This document shows, piece after piece, positions 35,678 through 45,084 of a stretch of 64,000 nt of DNA; position 1 is the first letter of the stretch, and every line of letters begins with the position of its first letter. The notes under the pieces are model-generated. The model was not told the origin of the DNA, did no database searches, and worked only from the letters and a program-made list of their open reading frames with translations. The stretch lies in the NCBI RefSeq assembly GCF_021028955.1, contig NZ_JAIWPE010000094.1:186001-250000 (forward strand), read 5' to 3'. Both the position numbers and the translations under genes were made by a program. This DNA comes from Salipaludibacillus sp. CUR1 (GTDB lineage: Bacteria; Bacillota; Bacilli; Bacillales; Salisediminibacteriaceae).

Positions 35678-36925
35678 GTGTCGACAGGTCAAATTAATGC
35701 AAAAAAACAAGTAATTGTGATGGCAGCTGCTACAGCTGTTTCGCTATTTGGGGACGCACTCCTTTACATTATACTGCCTTTATACTGGACAGAGATGGGG
35801 CTTCATGCTTTATGGCAAATAGGGGTGCTCCTGTCTGTTAACAGGTTTATACGTCTGCCGTTAAACCCGCTGGTGGCATGGCTTTATAAAAGAATATCTT
35901 ATCGTCAGGGATTTATTTTGGGGATGATTCTGGCCGCTATAACTACTTTCTGTTACGGCGCTTTCCAGTCTTTTTGGATCCTTCTTATAGCACGCTGTTT
36001 ATGGGGCTTAGCATGGACGTTTTTAAAACTTGGCGCTTATCTTGCCATTCCTGCTTTTTCGGACAACAGCAACAGGGGTTATTTGTTTGGACTTCATAAA
36101 GGAATCCACCGGTCAGGTGCCCTGCTTGGCATGATCTTAGGGGGGCTTGCGGTGGACCAGTTCGGCATTTCCCCAGTAATGACGGTCTTTGCTGCAGCAA
36201 GCTTACTCACTCTTCCATTTATTTTTACGGGGCTGGATCGCAAACAGTCTTCCACTGAATTTATTACTAATAAAGAAACCGTTCCTTTTAAGAAAGTGAT
36301 TATTCAACAGTCGGTAATTACTGTACTTGCCAGTGCGATGTGTATAGCAGTTGTATATGATGGAATTCTCAAATCAACGCTCAGCTATCTTGTTAACCTG
36401 CAAATTGATTCTGAGTTCATGTTAGTAGGACTCGCGGTAGGGGCTTCTACACTTGCAAGTTCGATTCAGTCAATCCGGATTTTATGGGAGCCGTGGCTTT
36501 CACCGTTACTTGGCAGTTTTGCAGACAGGACTGCCAGACGGGCTCCTGTTTTCGCAGGGCTTCTGGGGGGAGCGGCTGTGCTCATGGTTTTTGCCCCTTT
36601 GCCAATGCCGTTATTTATGTTTATAGCTATTATGCTCGGTCTGCAGGTAATTGGTACAGCTATGGAAGTAATTGTTCTTTCTCTTGCTGCTGACGTCGCA
36701 CAAAGATCATCTAAAGTTCACGTTATGACAACCCTATCAGTCGCACAGGACACAGGGGCAGCCCTCGGTCCGCTGATTGGATACATGGCTGCAGAATGGT
36801 TAGGAATCACTTCCTTATATGTTTTCGCTTCACTGCTTTTTATCATACTTTCCATAAAGTGGCTGAAAGAGCCTGCAGAGCGGGGGTTTCAAACGGAAGT
36901 AAACAAAGCAGCACCAGTTGATTAA
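35678..36925 (+). CDS. MFS transporter
   Basis: About 415 residues with twelve predicted membrane segments and a cytoplasmic loop near residue 190-205, the usual major-facilitator layout. Typical loop between helices 2 and 3: LYKRISYRQGFILG; GLHKGIHRSGALLGMILGG in helix 5. The substrate is unknown; drug or metabolite efflux is the usual guess. An ATG at 35660 is possible, but GGAGAGG lies nine bases before the GTG at 35678, which is preferred. Confidence 0.85.
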   Translation: MSTGQINAKKQVIVMAAATAVSLFGDALLYIILPLYWTEMGLHALWQIGVLLSVNRFIRLPLNPLVAWLYKRISYRQGFILGMILAAITTFCYGAFQSFWILLIARCLWGLAWTFLKLGAYLAIPAFSDNSNRGYLFGLHKGIHRSGALLGMILGGLAVDQFGISPVMTVFAAASLLTLPFIFTGLDRKQSSTEFITNKETVPFKKVIIQQSVITVLASAMCIAVVYDGILKSTLSYLVNLQIDSEFMLVGLAVGASTLASSIQSIRILWEPWLSPLLGSFADRTARRAPVFAGLLGGAAVLMVFAPLPMPLFMFIAIMLGLQVIGTAMEVIVLSLAADVAQRSSKVHVMTTLSVAQDTGAALGPLIGYMAAEWLGITSLYVFASLLFIILSIKWLKEPAERGFQTEVNKAAPVD

Positions 36926-36947
36926 CAATTAAAGCCTGAACTTAAAA

Positions 36948-36973
36948 AACCACGCGGCACATGCCGCGTGGTT
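36948..36973. terminator. Bidirectional terminator
   Basis: AACCACGCGGCA and its complement around CA, between the convergent MFS and ABC permease genes, with T/A tracts on both sides. Confidence 0.8.
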
Positions 36974-36979
36974 CAGCTT

Positions 36980-37663
36980 TTATATTTCACCGTATTTCTC
37001 AAAGCGTTTTTCAAGGTAATTCTGCAGCACAGTCATCACTGAACAGATTCCCCAGTATATGAGAGCGACGAGGATAAACATGGTCATGTAGTCCATTTCA
37101 CGCCCTGCGACGATACGCGACATCTGAAAGATCTCAGGGACTGTAATCATGGCAGCCAGCGATGAGGCTTTAATTAAGTCGAGCAGCACGTTTGTCAGCG
37201 GAGGAACGGCAATTCTGGAAGCCTGGGGCAGCACGATCCGGCGCATCATCAGCCAGTAGGAGAAGCCGAGTGACCGGGCCGACTCCCACTGCCCTCTTGG
37301 AACGGCAGCGATGGCGGAACGGTTAATTTCTGCCATATAAGCTGCACTGTTTAAACTGAATCCGATTAACGCCGCTGTCACAGCATTAAATTCTATTCCT
37401 ATAAACGGAAAGCCGAAATACAGCATAAATAATATAATCAGAATGGGGACGCCCCTCATAAATGAAATATATATCCGGGCAGGCCAGCGAAGCCAGGAAC
37501 GGTCTGAAGCTCTTGCCACAGCTAAAAATAAGCTGATAATCAGCCCTGCTGCCATACTCACTAATGAAATAAGCAAAGTATACCAGATCCCCTGCATAAC
37601 ATATGGAAAGGATTCAATGGCTAATTGGATATCAAAAATGTGCTCCCACTGAATATCTCTCAT
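36980..37663 (-). CDS. Polar amino-acid ABC transporter permease
   Basis: A 227-residue His/Glu/Gln/Arg-type permease with five membrane segments. The start region FPYVMQGIWYTLLISLVSM and the EAA-type loop ESARSLGFSYWLMMRRIVLPQASRIAVPPL are diagnostic. It lies 12 bases downstream of the binding-protein gene, in one operon. No ATPase gene follows; the next gene is convergent. The importer must use an ATPase encoded elsewhere. Confidence 0.9.
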   Translation of the reverse strand: MRDIQWEHIFDIQLAIESFPYVMQGIWYTLLISLVSMAAGLIISLFLAVARASDRSWLRWPARIYISFMRGVPILIILFMLYFGFPFIGIEFNAVTAALIGFSLNSAAYMAEINRSAIAAVPRGQWESARSLGFSYWLMMRRIVLPQASRIAVPPLTNVLLDLIKASSLAAMITVPEIFQMSRIVAGREMDYMTMFILVALIYWGICSVMTVLQNYLEKRFEKYGEI

Positions 37664-37675
37664 GCTTCTTCTCCT

Positions 37676-38542
37676 TTAATCTTCGTCTGCGAAATCAATG
37701 TCAGGTTCCTGCGACACGTCCTGGCCTCCGAAAAACTGTTCAGACAGCTCGGTTATCGTGCCGTCTTCCAGCATCTCATTAATCACGCGGTTCAGGTTTT
37801 CGTGAAGTTCCGTATTATCCTGGTTCATAATCATTGCCTGGTTATTCGGATGATAAAATAAATCAGGATGAATGACGACATCAATTTCAGGAAGTGCTTC
37901 AATGGCCAGAGACTGAAGATAATAATCATTCATCACGGCGTCCAGCCTGCCATTTTCTATATCCCGTAAATACGTATCATTTGTGACATTTTCATATGTC
38001 ACGCCTTCAGCCCCGTATTCTTCGGCAATCTCCATGTAAATAGTCGTGGCAGCGCCGCCATGGCGTTTGCCTTCAAGGTCTTCGAGTGTTTCAATGCCTG
38101 AATAGTCATCAGGACGGACAATCATTGACCCGTAGGAAAATTTATAAGGGTCGGTAAAAAGAAAGTCCTCTTCCCGGCGTTCATTAATATCAATGTCATT
38201 AACGGCAATATCTATTTGGCCGCTCTGGATTGAAGTGAGCATCCCGTCAAATCCCATTTCTGTAAACTCAGCTTCCAGCCCGAGACGATCAGCTGCCTCT
38301 CGGGTAATTTCAACTTCAAATCCGGTTAATTCATCCGTCTCATCGGAATGAAAAGATGTTGGGTACAGAGTTCCTGAAGTAGCAACTTTTAAAGTGCCTT
38401 CCTCCTCTATTTCATCCCACCGGGAAGTCTCACCGGTCTCTCCGGTGTCGTTATTAGTGTCTCCACCGCAAGCTGCAAGTATAAGAGTCATGGACAGACC
38501 AGCAACTAAGGCTGGCATCCTTGTTTTTCTTAAAAAATACAT
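37676..38542 (-). CDS. Amino-acid ABC transporter substrate-binding lipoprotein
   Basis: A 288-residue family 3 solute-binding protein with lipobox LAAC after a hydrophobic signal. GTLKVATSGTLYPTSFHSDETDELTGFEVEITREAADRLG and FDGMLTSIQSGQIDIAVNDI are the standard first-lobe motifs; an acidic tail ends it. The sequence is nearer to cystine/arginine-type binders than to glutamine ones, but the ligand cannot be fixed by eye. It precedes the permease gene. Confidence 0.9.
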   Translation of the reverse strand: MYFLRKTRMPALVAGLSMTLILAACGGDTNNDTGETGETSRWDEIEEEGTLKVATSGTLYPTSFHSDETDELTGFEVEITREAADRLGLEAEFTEMGFDGMLTSIQSGQIDIAVNDIDINERREEDFLFTDPYKFSYGSMIVRPDDYSGIETLEDLEGKRHGGAATTIYMEIAEEYGAEGVTYENVTNDTYLRDIENGRLDAVMNDYYLQSLAIEALPEIDVVIHPDLFYHPNNQAMIMNQDNTELHENLNRVINEMLEDGTITELSEQFFGGQDVSQEPDIDFADED

Positions 38543-38790
38543 AATATCCTCCTTTTAAAATTTAAATATGATCTTTAGTCCAGTAAAAAACATAGCATGC
38601 CACTTAGCATTCAAGCAATAAGGTTGCTTTAAACGGTAAAAGTAAAAATATTTTGCCAATAATAATTTTCCAGTAAATAAGTTTGACAAAAAGTGAAAAA
38701 AAGTTGTACAAATATGTTATAGATAATATAAACCAGGGTATACAGCAGTATCAATTTATTTTTTCCAGGGGCAAAATAAAGGAGACCGCT

Positions 38791-39348
38791 ATGAGCAGAA
38801 AAAAGACGATAGACGAAGCTCAGCTCTTTCAGGAAACTGAAAAACTCATAATGGAGTCAGGTTATGCCGAGTTTCATTTTAAAGCATTGGCAGAAAGGCT
38901 GGGAGTGGCAAGAAGCACGATTTATAATTACTATCCAAACAAAGAAGAGCTAATCACAAGCTACATGGTGCGGCTGCTGGAAAGAGCCGTTGAAAACATG
39001 GATGAGGCTTTTGAGGCAGAGTATCCGGTTAAGCAGCTGATCAGAGTATGGTCAAGGTACGCCAATATGCATCAGATGCTTCAAATTATGCCTTATATTA
39101 ACCAGAAAGCCACGCCAAAAGTGGAAGAAAATATCCGGGTGATGTACACCTTGTTTGGAGAAATGAAAAATAAAATCCACCACATCTTAAAAAAGGAGCA
39201 GGAATCCGGACGAATCAGGGAAGATATTCACATGGCTACGATGACAGGTCTTCTGATGTCAACGGTTCAAGTTCCTGTCCACCATAACAGTCTTGGCCAG
39301 TGGGTGGATGAAGTTTATGATCTCGTCATGAACGGCTGTAAAGGCTGA
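38791..39348 (+). CDS. TetR-family regulator (YerO-like)
   Basis: A 185-residue TetR repressor: N-terminal HTH FKALAERLGVARSTIYNYYPNKEELI, then a helical ligand domain. The ATG at 38791 follows AAAGGAG; an earlier in-frame ATG region from 38683 overlaps the promoter (TTGACA at 38683-38688) and is not coding. It sits directly before an RND pump gene, as yerO before swrC in B. subtilis, and probably represses it. Confidence 0.88.
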   Translation: MSRKKTIDEAQLFQETEKLIMESGYAEFHFKALAERLGVARSTIYNYYPNKEELITSYMVRLLERAVENMDEAFEAEYPVKQLIRVWSRYANMHQMLQIMPYINQKATPKVEENIRVMYTLFGEMKNKIHHILKKEQESGRIREDIHMATMTGLLMSTVQVPVHHNSLGQWVDEVYDLVMNGCKG

Positions 39349-39363
39349 TTTTTTATAGATTAA

Positions 39364-39381
39364 AATGACACAACTGTCATT
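39364..39381 (+). promoter_or_regulatory. Palindromic operator before the RND pump gene
   Basis: AATGACA-CAAC-TGTCATT is a perfect inverted repeat in the 76-base gap between the tetR-type gene and the pump gene, a plausible TetR-family operator. No equal copy was found upstream of the regulator itself. Confidence 0.5.
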
Positions 39382-39424
39382 ATGCAATACATAATAGAAC
39401 ATAAATAAGACAGGAGGCACCAAC

Positions 39425-42400
39425 ATGTTTAATGCAATTATTAAACGCCCTAAAATAACCATGATGTTTATATTTATCCTTGTAGTCGTAGGAGTTCTGA
39501 CACTCTTTCAGCTTCCGCAGAGGGAAGTCCCTGAATTTTCTTTTGATATAGGAATTATTAATACCCCGTATCCGGGCGGCGCCCCTGAAGAAGTGGAGCA
39601 GCAAGTGACGATTCCTTTGGAAGAAGCTGTTGAAAATATCGACGGCATTAGTGAAATGAGTTCGGTGTCTACCTCCGGTTTTTCAAACATAGTCATTGAG
39701 CTGGAAGAAAACGCAGATAGGAATGAGGTGTTTACAGAGATTCAGCAGGCCATTTTAAGGACAGAAGGTGATCTGCCTGACGAAGCTGTCACACCAGATT
39801 TTTCCCAGCAAGTGAGTTTAGGCGGTTTATCAAGCTATCATATCTTGCATGAAGACAGAGAGGAGTTATACGAGCTTAAAAATATGCTTGAAGACTGGCA
39901 GGGGGAAGTTGAAGCTTTGCCCGGTGTAGACCGCACGATTGTGAAAGGTTTCCCTGATCAGTATTTTATGATTAATGTGGATTCCGACGAGCTTTTTGGC
40001 AGCGGCCTGCAGCTTCCTGATGTGATTCAGGCGGTTGAGGAGGAGTTAAATACTCAGCCTTTAGGGGTGCAGCAGATAGACGGCGAGAATGTCCAGCTCG
40101 CTTTGTCTGTTTTGGAAGATGAAGAAGAAATCAGTTCAATTTTTGTCGGACAGGACTTTGAAGGTGAATCGGTTTATTTGGAAGATATTGCTGATGTGGG
40201 AATAATGAATGAAACCCCTGAAGATTTAATTACCTTTGAAGAAACGCCTGCTGTTTCGTTTACTGTCATACCAGGGAGCGGAGTGAACATTCCAGAACTT
40301 CACGATGACGTGGATGAGCGGGTAATGGCCCTTGCACAGGACTTGCCGGAAGAAATGGAAATTGATTTATTCTACACTCAAAAAACGATAGTAGATGAGA
40401 TTTTCGGAGATTTGGCTTTTTCCTTTGCTTTGGCAGGGCTCTCGGTTGTTGTGGTCACCCTCCTCGGCTTAAACTGGTCGTCAGCTGTTATTGTAGCCTT
40501 GGCCATTCCGACGTCTGTTCTTATCGGATTGATCCCGCTTCCGTTTTTTAACGTGGACCTGAATCAGATTTCCATAATCGGGATGATTATTGCCTTGGGT
40601 ATTCTCGTTGATGACGCGATCGTAGTCGGGGACAATATCAGGCATAAATACAGACAAAACTATGATCCGCTCGAAGGGGCATTAAAAGGCTCCAAAGAAG
40701 TCAGAGCTTCTATTATTACGTCAACTTTAACAATTGTCTTTACATTTTTACCTTTAGTCTTTATTTCTGGCGGCAACGGGGACTTTATCCGCGCGCTTCC
40801 GACGGTGCTTATTGCAACAATTCTGGCCTCTACGATAGTCGCTTTATCGTTCGTCCCTATTTTTCTCGTATGGAGACAAAAGAAGCAGCGGCGGAAAAAG
40901 AATAAGTCACGCAAGGCGCCGAGGGACGGCCTGTTAGGCAAACAGCTGAATTCCTTATCTGACTGGTACAGTGACTCTGTTTTAAGAAGAGTGGTACGCC
41001 ACCCTTGGAAAGTTGCCATTATTGGATTTATTGTAACAACGAGTTTTTACGGGCTGATTCCATTCATCCCTGTGGTATTCTTCCCGGATACTGACCGGCA
41101 GGAGGTTACGGTGGAAGTACGGATGCCGGCCGGGACAGCTATAGAAGATACTGAAGAAACCCTTCAGCAGATGAGAGAGTATGTGCTGGCTGAGGACGAG
41201 AATATATTCGAAACGGCTGTTTACGCTGGAGATGGCCTCCCCCCGCTGTTTGGAGATGGGATTTACAACAGCAGTGAAGAGACAGGAAATCTGATGCTCC
41301 GCACAAATCGTGAGGAGCAGTCAGCCCAGGAAACAATTTCCAGATGGACAGAACCATTGCAGGATGAATTCCCTGAGGCAGAAGTGGAACTGACAACAAT
41401 TGAATCAGGTCCGCCGGTAGGGGCGCCTGTGGCAATTATGCTTCAAGGGCCTGAGGTGGACACGCTGATAGACATGAGTAATGAATTGCAGGAGCGTATT
41501 GCAGAGCTGCCTGAAAGCGGCACAGTGCTGGACGATATGGGACCGCTTCGTCCAACGGTCGTCTATGAGCCTGTCAGACAAGAAATGGAAGAAAATGGAA
41601 TTACGATGAGCCAGATCAGCGAACAAATTGGCTTGCGTACAGACGGAATTCCGTTAATGACTTTCCGTACCGATCAGGACGCGATAGATTTGCAGCTGAC
41701 CCTGGATAGAGTTGAGGAGGGTGGCGAGCTGGATTTATCAGATATTGAGGTGCCGAGCCAGGCAGAAGAAGAGGGTGAAGGTCAGGGCGGCCCGCCGGAA
41801 CTGATCGCACTTGATACTCTCCTCGAAGAAACTGAATCTGAAGAGATACCGCAAGTGCTGAGGGAAGACGGTGTCAGAACAATTACAGTAAGAGTCTTCC
41901 CGGCTAACGATAATGATGAAGTACTTGAATCAGAAATCAAAGCGATCACGGATGATGTCAGGGAATCAGTAAGCGAAGACTATACAGTAAGCTTAGGAGG
42001 AGAGACTGAAGCGAGAACAGATTTCATCCTTGAATTGTTTACATTGTTTCTCGTTGTGTTATTCCTGATTTATATCGTCATGGCAATCCAGTTCTATTCC
42101 TTGACGATTCCTATCCTTGTTATGAGTACGGTTCATATAGCAAGCGCAGGCGCTGTCGTCGGTTTGTTCCTGACCCAGACAGGTCTAGGGTTCATGGCGC
42201 TCATGGGCATTGTATCCCTGGCCGGGATCGTGGTCCGGAATTCCATCGTGCTGCTCGAGTTTATTAAGCAGCGCAGAGCTGACGGCATGTCAATTGAAGA
42301 TGCTGTCGTTGAAGCAGGCAGGGTAAGGCTGCGGCCGATTCTGTTAACGGCATTTACTGCCATTGGTGCATTGACTCCCGTAGCTTTAAGCGGTGACGTG

Positions 42401-42514
42401 CTGTTTGTGCCGCTGGCTATTTCAATCATTTCAGGTTTGCTGTTCTCGGCATTGCTGACAGTTGTTATCGTACCGGCCGTGTATACAGCTTTTGCTGTGA
42501 AGTTTAAGAAATAA
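39425..42514 (+). CDS. RND-family efflux permease (SwrC/YerP-like)
   Basis: A 1029-residue HAE1/AcrB-type pump with twelve membrane segments and two large external loops. N terminus FNAIIKRPKITMMFIFILVV; helix 4 has GILVDDAIVVGDNI with the proton-relay Asp pair; a second set of helices ends near VALSGDVLFVPLAISIISG. No membrane-fusion protein gene is adjacent, as for B. subtilis SwrC, which exports lipopeptides and other amphiphiles. Acidic insertions in the external loops fit a salt-adapted host. RBS AGGAGG. Confidence 0.92.
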   Translation: MFNAIIKRPKITMMFIFILVVVGVLTLFQLPQREVPEFSFDIGIINTPYPGGAPEEVEQQVTIPLEEAVENIDGISEMSSVSTSGFSNIVIELEENADRNEVFTEIQQAILRTEGDLPDEAVTPDFSQQVSLGGLSSYHILHEDREELYELKNMLEDWQGEVEALPGVDRTIVKGFPDQYFMINVDSDELFGSGLQLPDVIQAVEEELNTQPLGVQQIDGENVQLALSVLEDEEEISSIFVGQDFEGESVYLEDIADVGIMNETPEDLITFEETPAVSFTVIPGSGVNIPELHDDVDERVMALAQDLPEEMEIDLFYTQKTIVDEIFGDLAFSFALAGLSVVVVTLLGLNWSSAVIVALAIPTSVLIGLIPLPFFNVDLNQISIIGMIIALGILVDDAIVVGDNIRHKYRQNYDPLEGALKGSKEVRASIITSTLTIVFTFLPLVFISGGNGDFIRALPTVLIATILASTIVALSFVPIFLVWRQKKQRRKKNKSRKAPRDGLLGKQLNSLSDWYSDSVLRRVVRHPWKVAIIGFIVTTSFYGLIPFIPVVFFPDTDRQEVTVEVRMPAGTAIEDTEETLQQMREYVLAEDENIFETAVYAGDGLPPLFGDGIYNSSEETGNLMLRTNREEQSAQETISRWTEPLQDEFPEAEVELTTIESGPPVGAPVAIMLQGPEVDTLIDMSNELQERIAELPESGTVLDDMGPLRPTVVYEPVRQEMEENGITMSQISEQIGLRTDGIPLMTFRTDQDAIDLQLTLDRVEEGGELDLSDIEVPSQAEEEGEGQGGPPELIALDTLLEETESEEIPQVLREDGVRTITVRVFPANDNDEVLESEIKAITDDVRESVSEDYTVSLGGETEARTDFILELFTLFLVVLFLIYIVMAIQFYSLTIPILVMSTVHIASAGAVVGLFLTQTGLGFMALMGIVSLAGIVVRNSIVLLEFIKQRRADGMSIEDAVVEAGRVRLRPILLTAFTAIGALTPVALSGDVLFVPLAISIISGLLFSALLTVVIVPAVYTAFAVKFKK

Positions 42515-42527
42515 ATATTATGGAAGC

Positions 42528-42558
42528 TTTACCCGGCTGAAACTTTTGGCCGGGTAAA
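42528..42558 (+). terminator. Terminator of the RND pump gene
   Basis: TTTACCCGGC pairs with GCCGGGTAAA across an 11-base loop; a T-rich tract follows. Confidence 0.65.
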
Positions 42559-42699
42559 CTTATTTTTATTTAATCTTTACTTAAATTTAACAATCGGGAC
42601 TAGTAACTATGATATGATTTAACTCGCTTTAAGTTTTAGTTTCCATCAGGGCCCTATGGCCAATAAAATTGCTTTATATTTATTAAAAGGGGTACATAT

Positions 42700-43506
42700 A
42701 TGGATTTAATAGAAATTTTGCAATACATATTTTTAGGCATTATACAAGGGGCCACTGAACCGCTGCCTGTTTCATCAAGTGGACATTTAAGAATTGTATC
42801 GTATTTTTTCGGGGTAGATGTTCCTGATCTGCATTTTGAAGTTTTTTTAAACGGGGCTTCTCTGCTTGCCGTGTTTATTGTGTATAAGTCAGATTTAATA
42901 CTGATGGTTCGCGATACACTGAATCATGTCAGGCGCCCGTCGGAAGAAACGAAAACGTCATTTAAACTGTCGCTCCTGATTATCGCAGCAACTGTGCCGG
43001 CTGTTGTGGTTGGAGGGTTATTTCGAGGTTTTATTGGGGGAGAACTGACCCACATAACGGCTGTAGCGACGGCTCTTATGATTACAGGGGCCGCTTTATG
43101 GCTGATTAGAAATTTAAGGGGACATAAAACTGACGAAGGGATTACTTATACAGATGCTATCATTATCGGCCTGGCCCAGACGGTCGCATTAGCACCTGGC
43201 ATCAGCCGCTCTGGTGCTACGATTGTAGCTGCCCTGGCTAGAAAAATCGAGGCAGAAACAGCTTTGAAATTCTCCTTTTTTATGTCCATTCCGGTCAGTA
43301 TAGGAAGTCTTGTGCTTGAAACGCCAACTATTATTCGCACAGTAGTGGACAACGACTTTCTTGTGTTATATATTGCTGCATTTATTACATCTTTAGTCGT
43401 GTCTGTATTTGCTATTAAACTTTTAATTAATGTAGTCACACGAGGCAAGCTGCTTTACTTTGCAATATACTGTTTTACAGTGGCGGCTCTCCTCTTCATA
43501 TTTTGA
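42700..43506 (+). CDS. uppP: Undecaprenyl-diphosphatase (BacA family)
   Basis: A 268-residue, eight-segment membrane enzyme that recycles undecaprenyl diphosphate for cell-wall synthesis and gives bacitracin tolerance. Both active-site motifs are present: GIIQGATEPLPVSSSGHLRI and APGISRSGATIVAALAR. RBS AAAAGGGG. It is a single-gene unit with its own terminator. Confidence 0.95.
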   Translation: MDLIEILQYIFLGIIQGATEPLPVSSSGHLRIVSYFFGVDVPDLHFEVFLNGASLLAVFIVYKSDLILMVRDTLNHVRRPSEETKTSFKLSLLIIAATVPAVVVGGLFRGFIGGELTHITAVATALMITGAALWLIRNLRGHKTDEGITYTDAIIIGLAQTVALAPGISRSGATIVAALARKIEAETALKFSFFMSIPVSIGSLVLETPTIIRTVVDNDFLVLYIAAFITSLVVSVFAIKLLINVVTRGKLLYFAIYCFTVAALLFIF

Positions 43507-43511
43507 TAAAG

Positions 43512-43535
43512 ACGCATCCTTCCGGGTGCGTTTTT
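43512..43535 (+). terminator. Terminator of uppP
   Basis: ACGCATCC-TTCC-GGGTGCGT followed by TTTTAATTTT. Confidence 0.75.
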
Positions 43536-43547
43536 AATTTTGGGCAC

Positions 43548-43578
43548 TGTATAATCTTGCCTTTAAAAGGTCATCTTA
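43548..43578 (+). promoter_or_regulatory. Sigma-G-like promoter of spoVAF
   Basis: TGTATA, 18 bases, CATCTTA (5 of 7 to the -10). It has the same -35 hexamer as the putative ger-operon promoter. Confidence 0.4.
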
Positions 43579-43611
43579 ACGGTAATGTTGCAAGAATGAG
43601 GTGGACTTAAA

Positions 43612-45072
43612 ATGAGCGGGACTGAAAAACCCCTTTTTGATACATTTGAAGAAAATATAGAGTACTTAAGAAAAGAAATGAGAATAGAAGATAACTTTGA
43701 TCTCATTCACCATAAGCTCGTTTATGGTGAGCGGAAGTTCGGGCTGTTCTTTGTCGATGCCTTTGCAAAAGACGAAGTGATGGTCCATATCATGAGGCAT
43801 TTATCCTTTTTAAATAAGGAGGACCTGGAAGGTGATCCGATAACCATTCTTGTCCAGAAGCTGATCCCTCATTTGGAAGTGGAGACAACAGAGGATTTGG
43901 AGGAGGTCATCAGCCAGACGCTGGCGGGACAGGCGGCGTTTATTATTGAAGGCTGTGAGGAAGCAATTCTCGTGGACATCAGGGAGTATCCCGGCAGGTC
44001 CCCGGAAGAACCGGATATTGAACGGGTGGTTCGCGGCCCGCGTGACGGATTTGTTGAGACTCTAGTATTTAACACCGGTCTAATGAGAAGACGGCTTCGG
44101 GACCGGTCACTTGTCATGGAGTTTATGCAGGTCGGACGCAGGTCAAAAACGGACATTTCCATCGCTTACATAGACAGTGTGGCAGATCCTGAGTTAATTA
44201 AAAGAGTAAAAGAAAAATTGGAGGCAATAAAAATAGACGGGTTGACGATGGCAGAAAAAACGGTGGAAGAGTTTATGTTTAAGAAGAATCTGCTTCCATA
44301 CCCGTTAGTCAGATACACGGAAAGGCCTGATACAGCTGCCACTCATGTGCTTGAAGGGCATGTGCTTATCTTTGTCGACGGTTCACCGAGCGTAATGATC
44401 TGCCCAACCACTTACTGGCATCACCTGCAGCATGCCGAAGAATACCGTCAGGAGCCAGTTATTGGTGTTTTTCTAAGGTGGGTCCGGTTTATCGCTGTCT
44501 GGTCGTCAATATTTTTATTGCCGCTATGGTTTTTGTATGCGACAGTTCCTGAAATAGTCCCGGACTTTGTGGATTACATCGGCCCGGATGATACTGGAGC
44601 CGTTCCGCTTATCGCCCAGTTTCTGATAGCTGAAGTGGGGCTGGAAATCTTGCGGATGGCGGCCATTCATACACCGAACGCGCTTGCCACCGCCCTTGGT
44701 CTTGTCGCGGCTATATTGATAGGGGAGGTTGCCATTGAGGTAGGCCTTTTCACGCACGAAGTAATTCTTTATATTGCTTTAGCGGCCTTGTCGAGCTATG
44801 CGACACCTAGTTATGAGATGAGTATATCAAACAGGATTATAAGAATATTGCTGCTCGTTGCGACCTCTTTATTTGGGGTTGCAGGTTTTGTAGGCGGGAC
44901 CGCTCTGTTTATTATTTCTTTGGCAAGTTTAAAAACGATGAATACGCCATATTTATGGCCGTTCATTCCATTTAACGGAAAAGCGTTTGTTGATATTCTG
45001 TTCAGGACGCCTATGCCGATGAAAAATACACGTCCTTCTGTGTTAAATACTCTCGACCAGACGAGACAGTAA
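43612..45072 (+). CDS. spoVAF: SpoVAF-like GerA-family protein
   Basis: A 486-residue GerA-family membrane protein with a soluble N-terminal half and about five helices. Unlike the receptor A subunit at 30285, its ending (PFNGKAFVDILFRTPMPMKNTRPSVL) and its opening FDTFEENIEYLRKEMRIEDNFDL fit SpoVAF, the spore protein that with FigP forms an ion channel amplifying the germination signal. Here it stands apart from any spoVA operon. AGGTGG precedes the ATG. Confidence 0.85.
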   Translation: MSGTEKPLFDTFEENIEYLRKEMRIEDNFDLIHHKLVYGERKFGLFFVDAFAKDEVMVHIMRHLSFLNKEDLEGDPITILVQKLIPHLEVETTEDLEEVISQTLAGQAAFIIEGCEEAILVDIREYPGRSPEEPDIERVVRGPRDGFVETLVFNTGLMRRRLRDRSLVMEFMQVGRRSKTDISIAYIDSVADPELIKRVKEKLEAIKIDGLTMAEKTVEEFMFKKNLLPYPLVRYTERPDTAATHVLEGHVLIFVDGSPSVMICPTTYWHHLQHAEEYRQEPVIGVFLRWVRFIAVWSSIFLLPLWFLYATVPEIVPDFVDYIGPDDTGAVPLIAQFLIAEVGLEILRMAAIHTPNALATALGLVAAILIGEVAIEVGLFTHEVILYIALAALSSYATPSYEMSISNRIIRILLLVATSLFGVAGFVGGTALFIISLASLKTMNTPYLWPFIPFNGKAFVDILFRTPMPMKNTRPSVLNTLDQTRQ

Positions 45073-45084
45073 TGAGGCTGAAAC

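Noticed and set aside
38683-38790. N-terminal extension of the TetR regulator
   Set aside because: This stretch contains the TTGACA promoter and lacks a ribosome site; the HTH domain begins after the ATG at 38791.
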